A stretch of DNA of 64,000 bases from Ketobacter sp. MCCC 1A13808 (GCF_009746715.1 NZ_VRKW01000007.1:62001-126000), one strand, 5' to 3'. Positions 44,516-54,138 are shown, counted from the first letter of the stretch. The notes: a model not told the origin generated them from the letters alone. Numbers and translations: made by a program.

Positions 44516-45466
44516 ATGGAAGCGCTAAGATGCAACCTGAACCCAACCTTTCTGGACCAATTTACGAATGATGTGCTCACTGGCCTGAGTCAGCAGCAAA
44601 AGACGCTGCCCTCAAAATATTTTTATAACAGCCGAGGCTCCCGCTTATTTGACCGGATCTGCGATTTGGAAGAGTATTATCCTTACCGCACCGAGCTATC
44701 TTTGCTACCGCGCATCGCTCAGGAAGTGAGTGCACTGTTACAGCAACCCTATGATATCGTGGAATTTGGTGCCGGATCTCTGGTCAAAATCCGATTATTA
44801 TTGCAGCATCTGGAACACATTCGTAACTTTGTACCGTTGGATATTGCCGGAGAACATTTGAATAAGGCCAGTGCCTTACTGAAAAGTGAATTTCCAGCAC
44901 TGTCTGTGATGCCGATCGTCTGCGACTTCACCCGCAAAGTCAGTCTACCAACTGAGCTCACTTTACCCCGCCTGGGTTTCTTCCCAGGTTCTACAATCGG
45001 TAACTTTACACCGCAGGCTGCGCAAACATTTCTCAGCAATGCGCGCAAAACACTGGGCCCGAATGCCATGCTGTTGATCGGGGTGGATAGCAAAAAAGAT
45101 CCACACATTCTGCACCGGGCTTATAACGATAGCCTTGGGGTCACCGCTGAGTTCAATGTCAATCTGCTGCAACGTATTAACGAAGAAATTTGCGGCGACT
45201 TTGATGTGCAGGCGTTTCAACACTACGCCTTTTATAATACCCGGCAAGGTCGTATCGAAATGCATCTGGTTAGTCAAAAACGACAGGAGGTCACCATCGG
45301 TCATACCCGTTTCAGTTTCGCCGAAGGCGAGAGCATACATACTGAAAATTCCCACAAATACACCACCCAGGAATTCCGTGATCTGGCCCAAAAAGCGGGC
45401 TGGCAAATTCGAAGTACCTGGGCAGATGAGCAACAACTTTTCAGAGTGCACCTGCTGAGTAGCTGA
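44516..45466 (+). CDS. egtD: L-histidine N-alpha-methyltransferase EgtD
   Basis: Trimethylates histidine to hercynine using SAM, the first step of ergothioneine synthesis. Family signatures are LPSKYFYNSRGSRLFDRICDLEEYYPYRTE, the SAM site VEFGAGSLVKIRLLL, PGSTIGNF and the C-terminal HTENSHKYT. The 316-residue length is normal. It follows egtB by 33 bp with a GGAG site. egtA, egtC and egtE are not nearby. Confidence 0.95.
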   Translation: MEALRCNLNPTFLDQFTNDVLTGLSQQQKTLPSKYFYNSRGSRLFDRICDLEEYYPYRTELSLLPRIAQEVSALLQQPYDIVEFGAGSLVKIRLLLQHLEHIRNFVPLDIAGEHLNKASALLKSEFPALSVMPIVCDFTRKVSLPTELTLPRLGFFPGSTIGNFTPQAAQTFLSNARKTLGPNAMLLIGVDSKKDPHILHRAYNDSLGVTAEFNVNLLQRINEEICGDFDVQAFQHYAFYNTRQGRIEMHLVSQKRQEVTIGHTRFSFAEGESIHTENSHKYTTQEFRDLAQKAGWQIRSTWADEQQLFRVHLLSS

Positions 45467-45566
45467 CATCATACTGTCATCATTGCAGCATAACCCCGAC
45501 ACATACTGACGTTAACGTAGCGGGACGTTTAAATTTTGCTGTTTTGATACCTTAAGGAGAAGCAAG

Positions 45567-46874
45567 ATGCTGCCCGGCTCGCGATTTTTCGTGGCAATGC
45601 TATTGGCGACACTGCCATTTGGCGCCAGTGCAAACAGTGACCACCACAACTCATCGGCTCAATCTCATAAGCAATCTCACAAACAACCCCATTACGACTG
45701 GTCCGACAAGTGGTCCGACAAACATAAAAACAAACGTAAACGTGACGCGGTACAATTAGGTCCACGCCCCACCTATTTAGTCAACGACATGGATGCGGGC
45801 ACCTTGAAAACAGCCCTCAAACAATGTGAAAACCGTTCTTTTTATAAAACCGATTTTTCGATCGGTCATCGCGGGGCACCGCTGCAATTCCCGGAACACA
45901 CTAAAGAGTCCTATGAAGCGGCCGCCAGCATGGGAGCGGGTATTATCGAGTGCGACGTCACTTTCACCAAAGACAAACAACTGGTATGCCGGCATTCCCA
46001 ATGTGATCTGCACACCACCACCAACATTCTGGCTATTCCTGAACTGGCCAGCAAGTGCTCGGCACCCTTTACTCCGGCAGATGCAGTAGCCGGTACACCG
46101 GCAACGGCTACCTGCTGCACCAGCGATATCACTTTGCAAGAGTTCAAGTCCCTGTGCGGTAAAATGGATGCCTCCAACCCGAATGGCACTACGCCTGAAG
46201 AGTATATGGATGGCACAGCAGCCTGGAGAACCGACCTTTACTCAACGTGCGGTACCGTGCTTTCTCATGCGGAAAGCATTCAGCTGATCAAGGGACTGGG
46301 AGCGAAGTTTACACCGGAGTTAAAATCTCCCAGCGTCAGCATGCCATTCGACGGTGACTACAGCCAAGCGGACTATGCACAGCAAATGATTGATGAATAC
46401 AAAGCAGCAGGCATTAACCCCAAACAGGTCTGGCCGCAATCGTTTGACTTTGACGACGTACTTTACTGGATCGAAAACGAACCCCGCTTTGGCAAGCAGG
46501 CGGTATTTCTGGATGAAACCATTGATGACGACAGCCTGGCTTATATGGAAAGTCTGAAAAGACAAGGCGTGCAAATCGTCGCACCGCCAATTTGGGCATT
46601 GCTAACCCTGGATTCCGAGAACAGGATTGTGCCATCGGACTACGCTATAAACGCGAAAGCCGCCGGGCTGGACATTATTACCTGGTCCCTGGAACGTGCC
46701 GGCCCATTGGCAACCGGCGGCGGCTGGTATCACCAAACCATTACCGATGCGATCAGCAAAGACGGCGATACCCTGATTGTACTGGATGTCCTGGCGAAGG
46801 ATGTGGGTGTGATGGGTGTGTTCAGTGACTGGCCAGCTACCACCACCTATTACGCAAATTGCATGAATCTATAA
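45567..46874 (+). CDS. Exported glycerophosphodiester phosphodiesterase
   Basis: Hydrolyses glycerophosphodiesters, releasing glycerol-3-phosphate. A signal peptide ends GASA near residue 23, followed by a His/Lys-rich segment and the GDPD barrel with [42 protein letters not shown] and FTPELKSP. Insertions with several cysteines (CTSDI, LCGKM, STCGTV) suggest disulfides in the periplasm. AAGGAG precedes the ATG. At 435 residues it is longer than cytoplasmic UgpQ. Confidence 0.9.
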   Translation: MLPGSRFFVAMLLATLPFGASANSDHHNSSAQSHKQSHKQPHYDWSDKWSDKHKNKRKRDAVQLGPRPTYLVNDMDAGTLKTALKQCENRSFYKTDFSIGHRGAPLQFPEHTKESYEAAASMGAGIIECDVTFTKDKQLVCRHSQCDLHTTTNILAIPELASKCSAPFTPADAVAGTPATATCCTSDITLQEFKSLCGKMDASNPNGTTPEEYMDGTAAWRTDLYSTCGTVLSHAESIQLIKGLGAKFTPELKSPSVSMPFDGDYSQADYAQQMIDEYKAAGINPKQVWPQSFDFDDVLYWIENEPRFGKQAVFLDETIDDDSLAYMESLKRQGVQIVAPPIWALLTLDSENRIVPSDYAINAKAAGLDIITWSLERAGPLATGGGWYHQTITDAISKDGDTLIVLDVLAKDVGVMGVFSDWPATTTYYANCMNL

Positions 46875-46902
46875 CAAACAAAACGGCGAAAAAAATAACA
46901 GG

Positions 46903-47418
46903 TTAGTGTGCATCATTGAGCTGGTCAACCAATTGGTTGATCAGCTTTTTTTGATCCGGAAAACGCCAATCTAAATTCTCGCGCTGTTGTGGTGATTGCC
47001 ACTGCGCACTGCGGATTTCGATGGTATCCACCGGTATCAATTCATTGATCGAAGGCGTTTGATTCAACATCAGTTCTTCTTCTACGCAATGGTATAAATG
47101 AAAACGTTTGTCCAACAAATTGATTTTTTTAACCACCTTGACCTTTAGCCCGGTTTCTTCGTAGGTTTCTCTGGCGGCGGTGCAAACGGAACGTTCGCCC
47201 TCTTCCGCTGTGCCCCCCGGAATCGACCAGTTTCCTGTCAGGCTCTGTTGCACCATTAATACATCGTTCCCACGTACGATGAGACATCCGGCATTGCCTT
47301 CAGACTCATCCTGCAACGCTTGATTACATTGGGGAGCGGGTGTACTCGAGCAGCCTGAGGTGGTGCATACACCGGCGAATATCATTACTTTCAGAAGCAT
47401 GCTGTGGGTCAAGCGCAT
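46903..47418 (-). CDS. Nudix hydrolase with lipoprotein signal
   Basis: Nudix-fold pyrophosphatase. The Nudix box is complete (GGTAEEGE, then REtyEETGL with correct spacing, about residues 68-92). The N-terminus has a signal segment ending in the lipobox TSGC (Cys23), predicting a membrane-anchored enzyme in the periplasm, which is rare because nucleotides are cytosolic. A further cysteine pair (CNQAL, AGCLIV) may form a disulfide. Convergent with the glycerophosphodiesterase gene. Substrate unknown. Confidence 0.85.
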   Translation of the reverse strand: MRLTHSMLLKVMIFAGVCTTSGCSSTPAPQCNQALQDESEGNAGCLIVRGNDVLMVQQSLTGNWSIPGGTAEEGERSVCTAARETYEETGLKVKVVKKINLLDKRFHLYHCVEEELMLNQTPSINELIPVDTIEIRSAQWQSPQQRENLDWRFPDQKKLINQLVDQLNDAH

Positions 47419-47501
47419 TTTAAAACTCTACGGTGTCGTCAATACAAACGGGGGTTTATCTCAGAAGCAATTTTAACACAGTAACACTATCCTGCATTGT
47501 G

Positions 47502-48806
47502 CTAATCCGATGACGCCAGGCAAGGCCCTTTCGCACCAGGTGCAACGTACGCTTCAGATACTTCCTCGCCGGCCGCGTTAGCCATGTATCTTAGCCACTC
47601 CCCTGCCTTTGCGTTTTCTCCACCGATCAAGGTGGCGCGGTTAAAAGCCTCACGGGCTTGCCGAGTCCGGCCGGATTTTAATTCGCTGATGCCCAGCAAC
47701 AGATTGGCTTTCCCCGCCAGAGAAGGCGCTATCCGGCTTTGACAGGCTTGCTTCACTACCTGGTTCATTTCCTGCCACCGCTCCTGCTGCATCAGCAACT
47801 GGGCATAGAATAAATACAGCTCCGTGTCACCAGAGACATCCGCTGCCAACTTAAGCGCCGCCATAGCGCGATCGGTTTCCTGGGCTTGGTACCAGTATTC
47901 AAACAGCAAGCGGTAATGCTTGCCATTGGCGTTGACGAGCCCATTTTCGAGCCCTTGCTGCAAAACCAGGGCCGCTTTAAACGGATTTTTTTCAGTTGCC
48001 AAAAGACTGCTGTACAGCAACAAATTCTGCTCACCGAAGACCACCCCCTTCGAGTTCGCCAGAGTGAGTATCGCTAATGCTTCGCTGGTCTTTTCCTGTT
48101 TGAGATAAACAGAGGCTAACCGAAACCAATTTTCGGGTTCATCGGGTTGCAACTCGATAAACGCTTTTAGCAACGTTTGCGCCCGGGAAAAGTCACCAAT
48201 TGAAAAAGAGAGTGCCAATACCGGCCGGTGAAAATCCAGTGATATGCGGGGAGCCAACTGCATAGTGCGATCCAATGCCCGCGCGGTCAGCAGATAGTCT
48301 CCGCTAAGATAACTGGCCTGTGCGAACATCAACGCCACATCCTGGTCTTCCGTTTTATCCAGGCTCATCCACTGTTTCAGTAACTTCAGAGCATTCTGGC
48401 CATCCTTCATAATTAAATAAACCGACGCCCACTCTTTATACAGGCGCTGGTTCACCAATGGCGAGAGCCCCTCTTCCGCCAAGGCTTGTTGGTAAAAGCG
48501 AATAGCCTTGTCGTACTGCTTTTGCTGAACGTAATGTTGTGCCAGCTTCATTCCTGCGCTGGCGCGGGAATAACTATCCTGCATGGAATCGAGTTCAGCT
48601 TCCATCTGTTCTATGGACAGTTCACTGGCTTCGCCCAGGGACTGTCCCGGTTGCAACAACAACTTACTGCGGTATTGCTCTGCCTGCAGGGTAGCATGCT
48701 GGCCACAGCAACTCAGCCCGCCCAGTAGCACCGCAATTTTAATCCCCAACCGAGCCCGCTCCCGGGACCGGTGGTGGTGTTCACGGTGGTCCGGCTCAAT
48801 CCACAT
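47502..48806 (-). CDS. Tetratricopeptide-repeat protein of the TonB operon
   Basis: Periplasmic TPR protein of 434 residues. A signal-like segment (about residues 21-42, ending TLQA) is followed by repeated helix pairs with TPR spacing (KAIRFYQQAL, NALKLLKQWM, RAQTLLKAFIEL, EALAILTLA, AREAFNRATL). It overlaps the tonB stop by 11 bp and closes the DUF3450-ExbB-ExbB-ExbD-TonB-TPR operon. It probably scaffolds the TonB complex or links it to receptors, by inference from its constant position in such operons. Confidence 0.85.
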   Translation of the reverse strand: MWIEPDHREHHHRSRERARLGIKIAVLLGGLSCCGQHATLQAEQYRSKLLLQPGQSLGEASELSIEQMEAELDSMQDSYSRASAGMKLAQHYVQQKQYDKAIRFYQQALAEEGLSPLVNQRLYKEWASVYLIMKDGQNALKLLKQWMSLDKTEDQDVALMFAQASYLSGDYLLTARALDRTMQLAPRISLDFHRPVLALSFSIGDFSRAQTLLKAFIELQPDEPENWFRLASVYLKQEKTSEALAILTLANSKGVVFGEQNLLLYSSLLATEKNPFKAALVLQQGLENGLVNANGKHYRLLFEYWYQAQETDRAMAALKLAADVSGDTELYLFYAQLLMQQERWQEMNQVVKQACQSRIAPSLAGKANLLLGISELKSGRTRQAREAFNRATLIGGENAKAGEWLRYMANAAGEEVSEAYVAPGAKGPCLASSD

Positions 48807-49482
48807 ACGGATAATTTTCCGGGTAATGTTTCCAGTTCAATTCGATGCGCTGAGTGAGAATAATCTCGCCTTTTGTTTTCATGGAATTAATATCATAAAG
48901 CCAACCCTGAACCGCTTTGATCACCGTTTCTTCATAGATGCCCCGAGGGTGCGAATCCATCACCCGGATATTTTTAGTATGGCCGTCTGTCTTCAGAGTA
49001 AAGGCGACCAGTACCCAACCATCGATTTTATTCTGCCAGGCAATTTCCGGAATATTGGGCCGGCGTGTGGCCAGGGGAATCACCTCGACATAACCTTTTC
49101 CCTCCTCGCCTTCATTGAGGCTTAATCCTCCGACCTGGCCGGCCCACCCTGCTCCAGCAGCAGAAATATTCAAATCCGGTGCCCAATCCGCAGGTGGTAG
49201 CGGACTGTCAGCGACGTGCTGATTGAGTCGTGGCGAGGTTGGCGGACTAACGACAGAGAGCGTTTCCGTCGCCGGTTGCTCCGGTTCAGGGTCAGCCTGC
49301 TCCTGCGGCGGAGGCGGCTCTGGTGTTTCCGGCTCAGGCGGGGGCGGCTCAACAAAACTCAGCTGTGTAATAACCTGATCCACGGTATCCCGCACCTGAT
49401 CCGTTGTGATCAAAGAAATCATAAACAGAAACAAGGCGACGGATAGCCCTGCCGCAATACCGATACTCGCAATCCAGCGCAT
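48796..49482 (-). CDS. tonB: Energy transducer TonB
   Basis: Transmits proton-motive energy to outer-membrane receptors. A short N-terminal cytoplasmic part and one membrane helix (IASIGIAAGLSVALFLFMISLI, split here as helix 3-25) lead to a Pro/Glu-rich periplasmic linker (about 48-75) and a C-terminal TonB domain (IPEIAWQNKIDGWVLVAF and YEETVIKAVQGWLY). It lies 2 bp after exbD and belongs to the TonB2-like group with a shortened linker. Confidence 0.9.
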   Translation of the reverse strand: MRWIASIGIAAGLSVALFLFMISLITTDQVRDTVDQVITQLSFVEPPPPEPETPEPPPPQEQADPEPEQPATETLSVVSPPTSPRLNQHVADSPLPPADWAPDLNISAAGAGWAGQVGGLSLNEGEEGKGYVEVIPLATRRPNIPEIAWQNKIDGWVLVAFTLKTDGHTKNIRVMDSHPRGIYEETVIKAVQGWLYDINSMKTKGEIILTQRIELNWKHYPENYPYVD

Positions 49483-49484
49483 CG

Positions 49485-49907
49485 TTATGGACCCGCGGAC
49501 GCGCTGGCTTGGTTAGCCGCTACAGCGACTTTTTCGATACCCGCCAATCGAATCTGGTCCAACACTTGTACCAGGATACCGGTCGCGGCTTTTTGATCCG
49601 ATTGCACCACCACAGTACCTTGAGGATTCTCCGCGTGCATGCGCGCGATGGTGGCCCGCAGGGCTCTCACATCAATCGGCCTGCGATCGATCCAGACATC
49701 ACCGGCTTCATTGATTGCCACGAAAATGTTAGCGCTTTCCTGTCGTTGTGCCGATTCCGCATGGGGAGTGTTCACCGAAATCCCGGACTCTTTCACAAAG
49801 GAAGTCGTTACAATAAAAAAGATCAGCATAATAAAAACCACGTCCAGCATGGGAGTCAGATCTAATTCCGATTCCGAACTCTGTGCCTGATGTCGTCTGA
49901 CGGGCAT
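49485..49907 (-). CDS. exbD: Biopolymer transport protein ExbD
   Basis: Single-helix subunit of the TonB motor. From ATG 49907 the N-terminus reads SESELDLTPMLDVVFIMLIFFIVTTSF, with the essential membrane Asp in LDVVFI. The periplasmic domain ends VAVAANQ. GGAGG lies about eight nt before 49907, whereas a frame extending to 50075 runs inside exbB. Length 140 is typical. Confidence 0.92.
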   Translation of the reverse strand: MPVRRHQAQSSESELDLTPMLDVVFIMLIFFIVTTSFVKESGISVNTPHAESAQRQESANIFVAINEAGDVWIDRRPIDVRALRATIARMHAENPQGTVVVQSDQKAATGILVQVLDQIRLAGIEKVAVAANQASASAGP

Positions 49908-49908
49908 A

Positions 49909-50439
49909 TTATTTCGCCTCCGCACTGAACGATAAACCGTCGTTAAAACGGGCGATCCGTAAGTCTGCCCAACGTTGCAACTGAGCAGCAAAATAAATTC
50001 CGCTGATGGCCACAACCAGGCCGGCCATGGTTGGAATAGTCGCCCGATAGACACCTTGAGCCATCGCTTGCGCATCGCTGGTGCCTGTCACGGCGATGAC
50101 ATCAAACACCGAAACCATACCGGTAACCGTACCCAGCAAACCCAACAACGGGCACAGCGCAATTAATGTTTTTAACAACGGCAAAGCAGATCTGAGTTCC
50201 ATACCCGCCTGTGCGACAAGCTGGTCGCGGATCTTTCTGGCGCGCCAGGAGTGGTGATCACAACGTTCACGCCACGCGGTGAGCAAAGCCAGCTCACGTC
50301 GACGGAAAGTAAAGCCGTAAAACAAAATACGTTCGACTATAAGTGCCCATTGCAACATACACACGACCAATAACACCCAAATAGTTGCCCCGCCTTGCTC
50401 AGCAAAATCACCAATGGCGGAAACCCATTCCATACTCAT
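49909..50439 (-). CDS. exbB: MotA/TolQ/ExbB proton channel protein (ExbB2)
   Basis: Three-helix proton-channel subunit of 176 residues. The signature LLGLLGTVTGMVSVFDVIAVTG and the following TIPTMAGLVVAISGIYF helices are visible. It is the shorter of two ExbB-like proteins encoded here and lies 3 bp after the larger one. In TtpC-type systems this is the canonical ExbB paired with ExbD. Confidence 0.92.
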   Translation of the reverse strand: MSMEWVSAIGDFAEQGGATIWVLLVVCMLQWALIVERILFYGFTFRRRELALLTAWRERCDHHSWRARKIRDQLVAQAGMELRSALPLLKTLIALCPLLGLLGTVTGMVSVFDVIAVTGTSDAQAMAQGVYRATIPTMAGLVVAISGIYFAAQLQRWADLRIARFNDGLSFSAEAK

Positions 50440-50442
50440 CGG

Positions 50443-51816
50443 CTAGTGCTCCTTATCCTCAAGGCTTTTTGCCAACATGCCGGCACTTTGCTCATCCAAG
50501 CGCTGGATAAGATTGCGTGCCAGCGAGCTGACAAAACTGTGCCCAAATAATAAAGGAATGGCCGCCACCAACCCCAGCACGGTGGTCATTAACGCCTGGG
50601 AGATACCGCCCGCCATCAGTTTGGGATCACCATTACCGAATAAACTAATGGATTGAAATGTCAGGATCATACCGGTCACCGTACCCAGCAAACCCAACAG
50701 CGGAGCTACTGCAGCCAACAGTTTGATAAAGTTATGGCCCCGCTCCAGTTTCGGCAGTTCAACCAGGACGGCTTCATCCAATTTGAATTCCAGGTTTTCT
50801 TCCTTTCGGGTGGAAAACTGCTGCGCTTGCAGTAGCACCCGCCCCAATGGATTGCCCGGACTTGGGTCGGATATTTTTTTCATCTGCCGCCGCACGTTTC
50901 CAGACACCCACAATAAGTAAATTACGCGCCATAAGGTCAGTAACAACCCGGCTGCACCCAGTGCGATTATAATCAGACCGATAGTCCCGGCCTGTTTTAT
51001 ACGTTCGGCGATGTCCGGTTCGATACTGAGCATACCCAGCAAACTTCCCTGGGTAGGGTCGATGACCATGCTGGATTGTTGATGCGGAGATTGACTGAAT
51101 TCCAAAGCCCGCTTTCGCATCGACTGCGATGGCTGTCGAACCGGTATCAATAGCTCCTCCGTTTCCGGGATGTAACGCAAAAACTGTCCGCCAGTAAAAC
51201 TGGTGAACGTTCCCACCCGCAGAATGGTGTGTTCCCGAGCGAGCCCCTGTACGTCCACCACATTCGCCTGATACTGTACGATCTCTCCGCCACGAATCAT
51301 TTCTTCCTGTACCAGCATCCAGAGGGATTCCAGATCCGCAACGGCGGGAAACGTCTGCATGGCGGCCAGGCGATTTAATTCAGCCTGTCGCTCGGGTAAT
51401 GAAGGCGTCACCATTGAACTGCGAAGGCTGGCGGAAAAACTACCGGCAAACTCATTAAATGCGGCGTTCAGGTCACCCAGACTTTGGGTTTCCGCATTCA
51501 CTTTTTCCGACAGCGCCTCCAGGGACTTCTTGTTAGCCTCAATGTCAGCTTTTAATGGCACCAATTTTTGTTGCGTAGCTGCATGTTGCTTGCGGGCCTG
51601 CTCCAACAATGCGCTTTGTTCTTGTTTGGCACGTAAGAATACCTGTTCCCTCTGTTGTGCCGCTTTGCGTTCAGCATCCCGCTGTTGTTTTATGATAGAA
51701 AGCAATTCAGACAGATTTTGTGCGGACGCCACCTTGCTTTGAGCGGCCTGCAGCGGAACGGACTGAAAAGCCATAATTAAAGACAACAATGTAATGAATT
51801 TGACCTGCTTCATCAT
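50443..51816 (-). CDS. ExbB-like protein with periplasmic coiled coil (TtpC-type)
   Basis: MotA/TolQ/ExbB-domain protein of 457 residues. A signal peptide (ending LQAAQ near residue 25) is followed by a long coiled coil rich in Gln, Lys and Glu (about 30-130), a periplasmic globular part, then the three-helix channel domain (LLGLLGTVTGMILTFQSISLFGNGDPKLMAGGISQALMTT region). This architecture equals TtpC of the Vibrio TonB2 system, needed for TonB2-dependent uptake. It starts immediately after the DUF3450 gene. Confidence 0.9.
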   Translation of the reverse strand: MMKQVKFITLLSLIMAFQSVPLQAAQSKVASAQNLSELLSIIKQQRDAERKAAQQREQVFLRAKQEQSALLEQARKQHAATQQKLVPLKADIEANKKSLEALSEKVNAETQSLGDLNAAFNEFAGSFSASLRSSMVTPSLPERQAELNRLAAMQTFPAVADLESLWMLVQEEMIRGGEIVQYQANVVDVQGLAREHTILRVGTFTSFTGGQFLRYIPETEELLIPVRQPSQSMRKRALEFSQSPHQQSSMVIDPTQGSLLGMLSIEPDIAERIKQAGTIGLIIIALGAAGLLLTLWRVIYLLWVSGNVRRQMKKISDPSPGNPLGRVLLQAQQFSTRKEENLEFKLDEAVLVELPKLERGHNFIKLLAAVAPLLGLLGTVTGMILTFQSISLFGNGDPKLMAGGISQALMTTVLGLVAAIPLLFGHSFVSSLARNLIQRLDEQSAGMLAKSLEDKEH

Positions 51817-52617
51817 TTATTGGCCCGTCCCTGGCTGGACCAAAGGTAGCTGCAGCAATTCCGGGGCGATACGGCCAGCGGCAATCTTGAGACCCTGCTT
51901 GATTTCACCAATGTGCGCTTCCGGCAGGGTGACCCAATCCCGCTGCTGACGATCCCAGGTGCCCGCTTGCGCTCCGTCCAGGGTCAAGTAGTACAACGCC
52001 ACCCGACCAATGCGCAGACACTGCACCGTTATCGCTTGTCCACCCAGCTGAATCTGCTCACGATAACTTTCGAGGGTGTTACCGTATTCCAGCTCCGCCT
52101 GATACGCCTCCATTAACAGACGAAATTTATCCGCTAATAACAAACCGCCGGAAAACACCTTTTCGCGCAAACCAATCACCGAATCCAAGCGTTGTTGTTG
52201 ATGAAACGGTAGATCCAGAACCACAAACTGCTCCAGCGTTTCGACCATGCTGCGCATGAGAGGATTGAGGCGCTGCTGGGTATATTGAATGGATTCCAGG
52301 CGCTGCTGCAGAGTGTGAATCTCCTGTTGCTGCTGCCGTTGCAACGAAATCAGCTCAGATTCATACTGCCCCTGATAACTGGCGTCCGTCGTCAGCCTCT
52401 TATATTCCTGCAACATTTTTTCCGTATCGGCCGACAATTTGTCGACCCGGGCCTGGGAATTAGCGGCTTGCTTCTGCATGTCTTGCGCTACGTTTATATT
52501 CTCAGCTAACCCTCCTCTGCGGGTATCCGTGCCACGATCTTGCGCCACCACCCACGAGCCCAGCCCCAACCACAACACACCACTGACTATAATCGCTACC
52601 GATTTCAAACCGCTCAT
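51817..52617 (-). CDS. DUF3450 domain-containing exported protein
   Basis: Periplasmic protein of 266 residues. The signal peptide ends SWVVAQD (about residue 26), followed by a coiled coil (EKMLQEYKRLT through QQQQQEIHTLQQRLESI) and the conserved DUF3450 C-terminal part with GGQAITVQCLRIGRVALYYLTLDG. AGGCGGG precedes the ATG. It opens the TonB motor operon, as in other TtpC-type systems, and probably binds the TtpC coiled coil. Confidence 0.9.
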   Translation of the reverse strand: MSGLKSVAIIVSGVLWLGLGSWVVAQDRGTDTRRGGLAENINVAQDMQKQAANSQARVDKLSADTEKMLQEYKRLTTDASYQGQYESELISLQRQQQQEIHTLQQRLESIQYTQQRLNPLMRSMVETLEQFVVLDLPFHQQQRLDSVIGLREKVFSGGLLLADKFRLLMEAYQAELEYGNTLESYREQIQLGGQAITVQCLRIGRVALYYLTLDGAQAGTWDRQQRDWVTLPEAHIGEIKQGLKIAAGRIAPELLQLPLVQPGTGQ

Positions 52618-52792
52618 GACCCGCCTAGATGATTAAAAACACGACTGTATATAGAAGTTTCAGCTTAGTACAGCCTGCCCGCCGGCCGGTCTCAAAGTCT
52701 GCAACCGCGTCCTATATAACCTCTCCATTGGCCTTTGGAACAATTAGAAATGAGAATGGCTATGTTGATCATCCGGTTTCCATTACAATTTC

Positions 52793-53578
52793 GTGACATT
52801 TTCCACGGAATTCGGGGTGCACCCTCTCTTGCAAACATCAAGCAGTAGCGTCAACAACACAGAAAAACAATTTCTAAACTTGCTGTACCAACCATACAAA
52901 ATATTGTTTTTCCTACCTTTTTTCTTTCTCAGCACCATCGTCCTGGGCTCCCTTGTAGTGGTGCTGGCGACCATCGGCTGGCCTGGACTCGCGCGCAAAG
53001 TGCCGGTGTTCTGGGCCCGTCTCAATGCCTTTTTGCTAATGTCAAAAGTGCGGGTGGAGGGTTTCTCAAATATTGATCCCAAACAATCCTATATCGTCGT
53101 TGCCAACCATCAGAGCCACTATGATATTTTGGCCTTGTATGGCTTTCTGGATATGGATTTTCGCTGGGTTATGAAGCAGGAGCTACGCAAAATCCCTTTT
53201 CTGGGTCTGGCTGGTGTAAAACTGGGGCATGTGTTTGTAGACCGCAGTAATATACGCCGGGCCAACCAATCCATTGCGCAAGTAAAAGACCAGATCACCA
53301 ACGGCACATCCATTTTATTTTTCCCGGAAGGAACCCGTAGTGCTGGAATAGACATGCTGCCGTTCAAGCGTGGCGCGTTCAAAATGGCAACCGACCTGGA
53401 GTTACCGATTCTGCCCATCACGATCAACGGTTCCGGCAGAATCCTGCCATCCAAAACACTGAATATATTACCCGGGAGTGTGGAGTTGATTATTCACCCT
53501 CCGATTCCACTTGATGGCCGCACGGATAAAGAGTTATCACCGGTGGCCCGGGAAGTCATTGAGTCCAGTCTGCGATAA
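52793..53578 (+). CDS. 1-acyl-sn-glycerol-3-phosphate acyltransferase (PlsC-like)
   Basis: Membrane-bound acyltransferase making phosphatidic acid from lysophosphatidic acid. The HX4D motif is NHQSHYD, the second motif FVDRSNIRRA and the third FPEGTRSAG, with PILPITINGSG later. Two hydrophobic segments lie near the N-terminus (LFFLPFFFLSTIVLGSLVVVLATIGW). The GTG at 52793 is the only start I can offer that covers the first helix, and it lacks a strong ribosome site. It is probably a second PlsC-family member, so I leave the symbol empty. Confidence 0.88.
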   Translation: MTFSTEFGVHPLLQTSSSSVNNTEKQFLNLLYQPYKILFFLPFFFLSTIVLGSLVVVLATIGWPGLARKVPVFWARLNAFLLMSKVRVEGFSNIDPKQSYIVVANHQSHYDILALYGFLDMDFRWVMKQELRKIPFLGLAGVKLGHVFVDRSNIRRANQSIAQVKDQITNGTSILFFPEGTRSAGIDMLPFKRGAFKMATDLELPILPITINGSGRILPSKTLNILPGSVELIIHPPIPLDGRTDKELSPVAREVIESSLR

Positions 53579-53596
53579 TTACATCGAATCTCACGG

Positions 53597-53633
53597 ACAG
53601 CATTATAGGCAACGGCGTCGCCAATAATGCTGT
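53597..53633. terminator. Bidirectional hairpin between plsC-like gene and lipoprotein
   Basis: ACAGCATTAT (53597-53606) and ATAATGCTGT (53624-53633) are perfect inverted copies, extended by an inner GGC/GCC pair. It lies between two convergent stop codons. Confidence 0.75.
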
Positions 53634-53642
53634 TTGACCGGT

Positions 53643-53975
53643 CTAGCGCAAGTGCGCGCAATCCAGAATAATAAAAGTTTGCTTTCCATCTGCAATTTCT
53701 GAATCCGGTGTTACCGCATTGCCACCAAACTCCACAGCATTGTTTCGAGCCAGGGTTTCCAGTTCCTCGGCCATTTTCGGCTTGTTCCGGTTCATAAACC
53801 ACACCTTGTCCAACACCTGGCTGGTGGTTTTTCTAATTTGCTCGCAATGTTTGGTCTGCTCCGGCTTCAAAACCATAATCTCTTTTGCCGCATCGTCCAG
53901 GTCTACCCAGCTACAAGCACTCAATCCCAGACTCAGTAGTGCAATCGGCAAAGCCATTGTTATTCGTGTCTTCAT
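53643..53975 (-). CDS. DUF4156-like lipoprotein
   Basis: Predicted small lipoprotein of 110 residues. The signal segment ends in lipobox LSAC (Cys21). The mature part has two cysteines (HCEQIR and LDCAHLR) and the pattern KTTSQVLDKVWFMNRNKPKMAEELETLARNNAVEFGGNAV, typical of DUF4156 envelope lipoproteins. ATG 53975 is chosen since GGGAG lies six nt upstream and it starts the signal peptide. Function unknown. Confidence 0.82.
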   Translation of the reverse strand: MKTRITMALPIALLSLGLSACSWVDLDDAAKEIMVLKPEQTKHCEQIRKTTSQVLDKVWFMNRNKPKMAEELETLARNNAVEFGGNAVTPDSEIADGKQTFIILDCAHLR

Positions 53976-54138
53976 AATTCTCCCGTTTCGGGTCAGTCGG
54001 TAAGTTTGGGCGCAAACAGCGCCTACGATGCCATAATTGGGCATTATTCATCAATCATAGTTCTTTTTTACAACCCTGAACTGCCCGATTCGATTGCTTT
54101 AATAAGTCATGTCAAACAACACGATCAAGGAGAACAAC

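Noticed and set aside
44963-45502. 179-codon minus-strand frame over egtD
   Set aside because: egtD is complete and certain on the other strand, and the shadow has no motifs.
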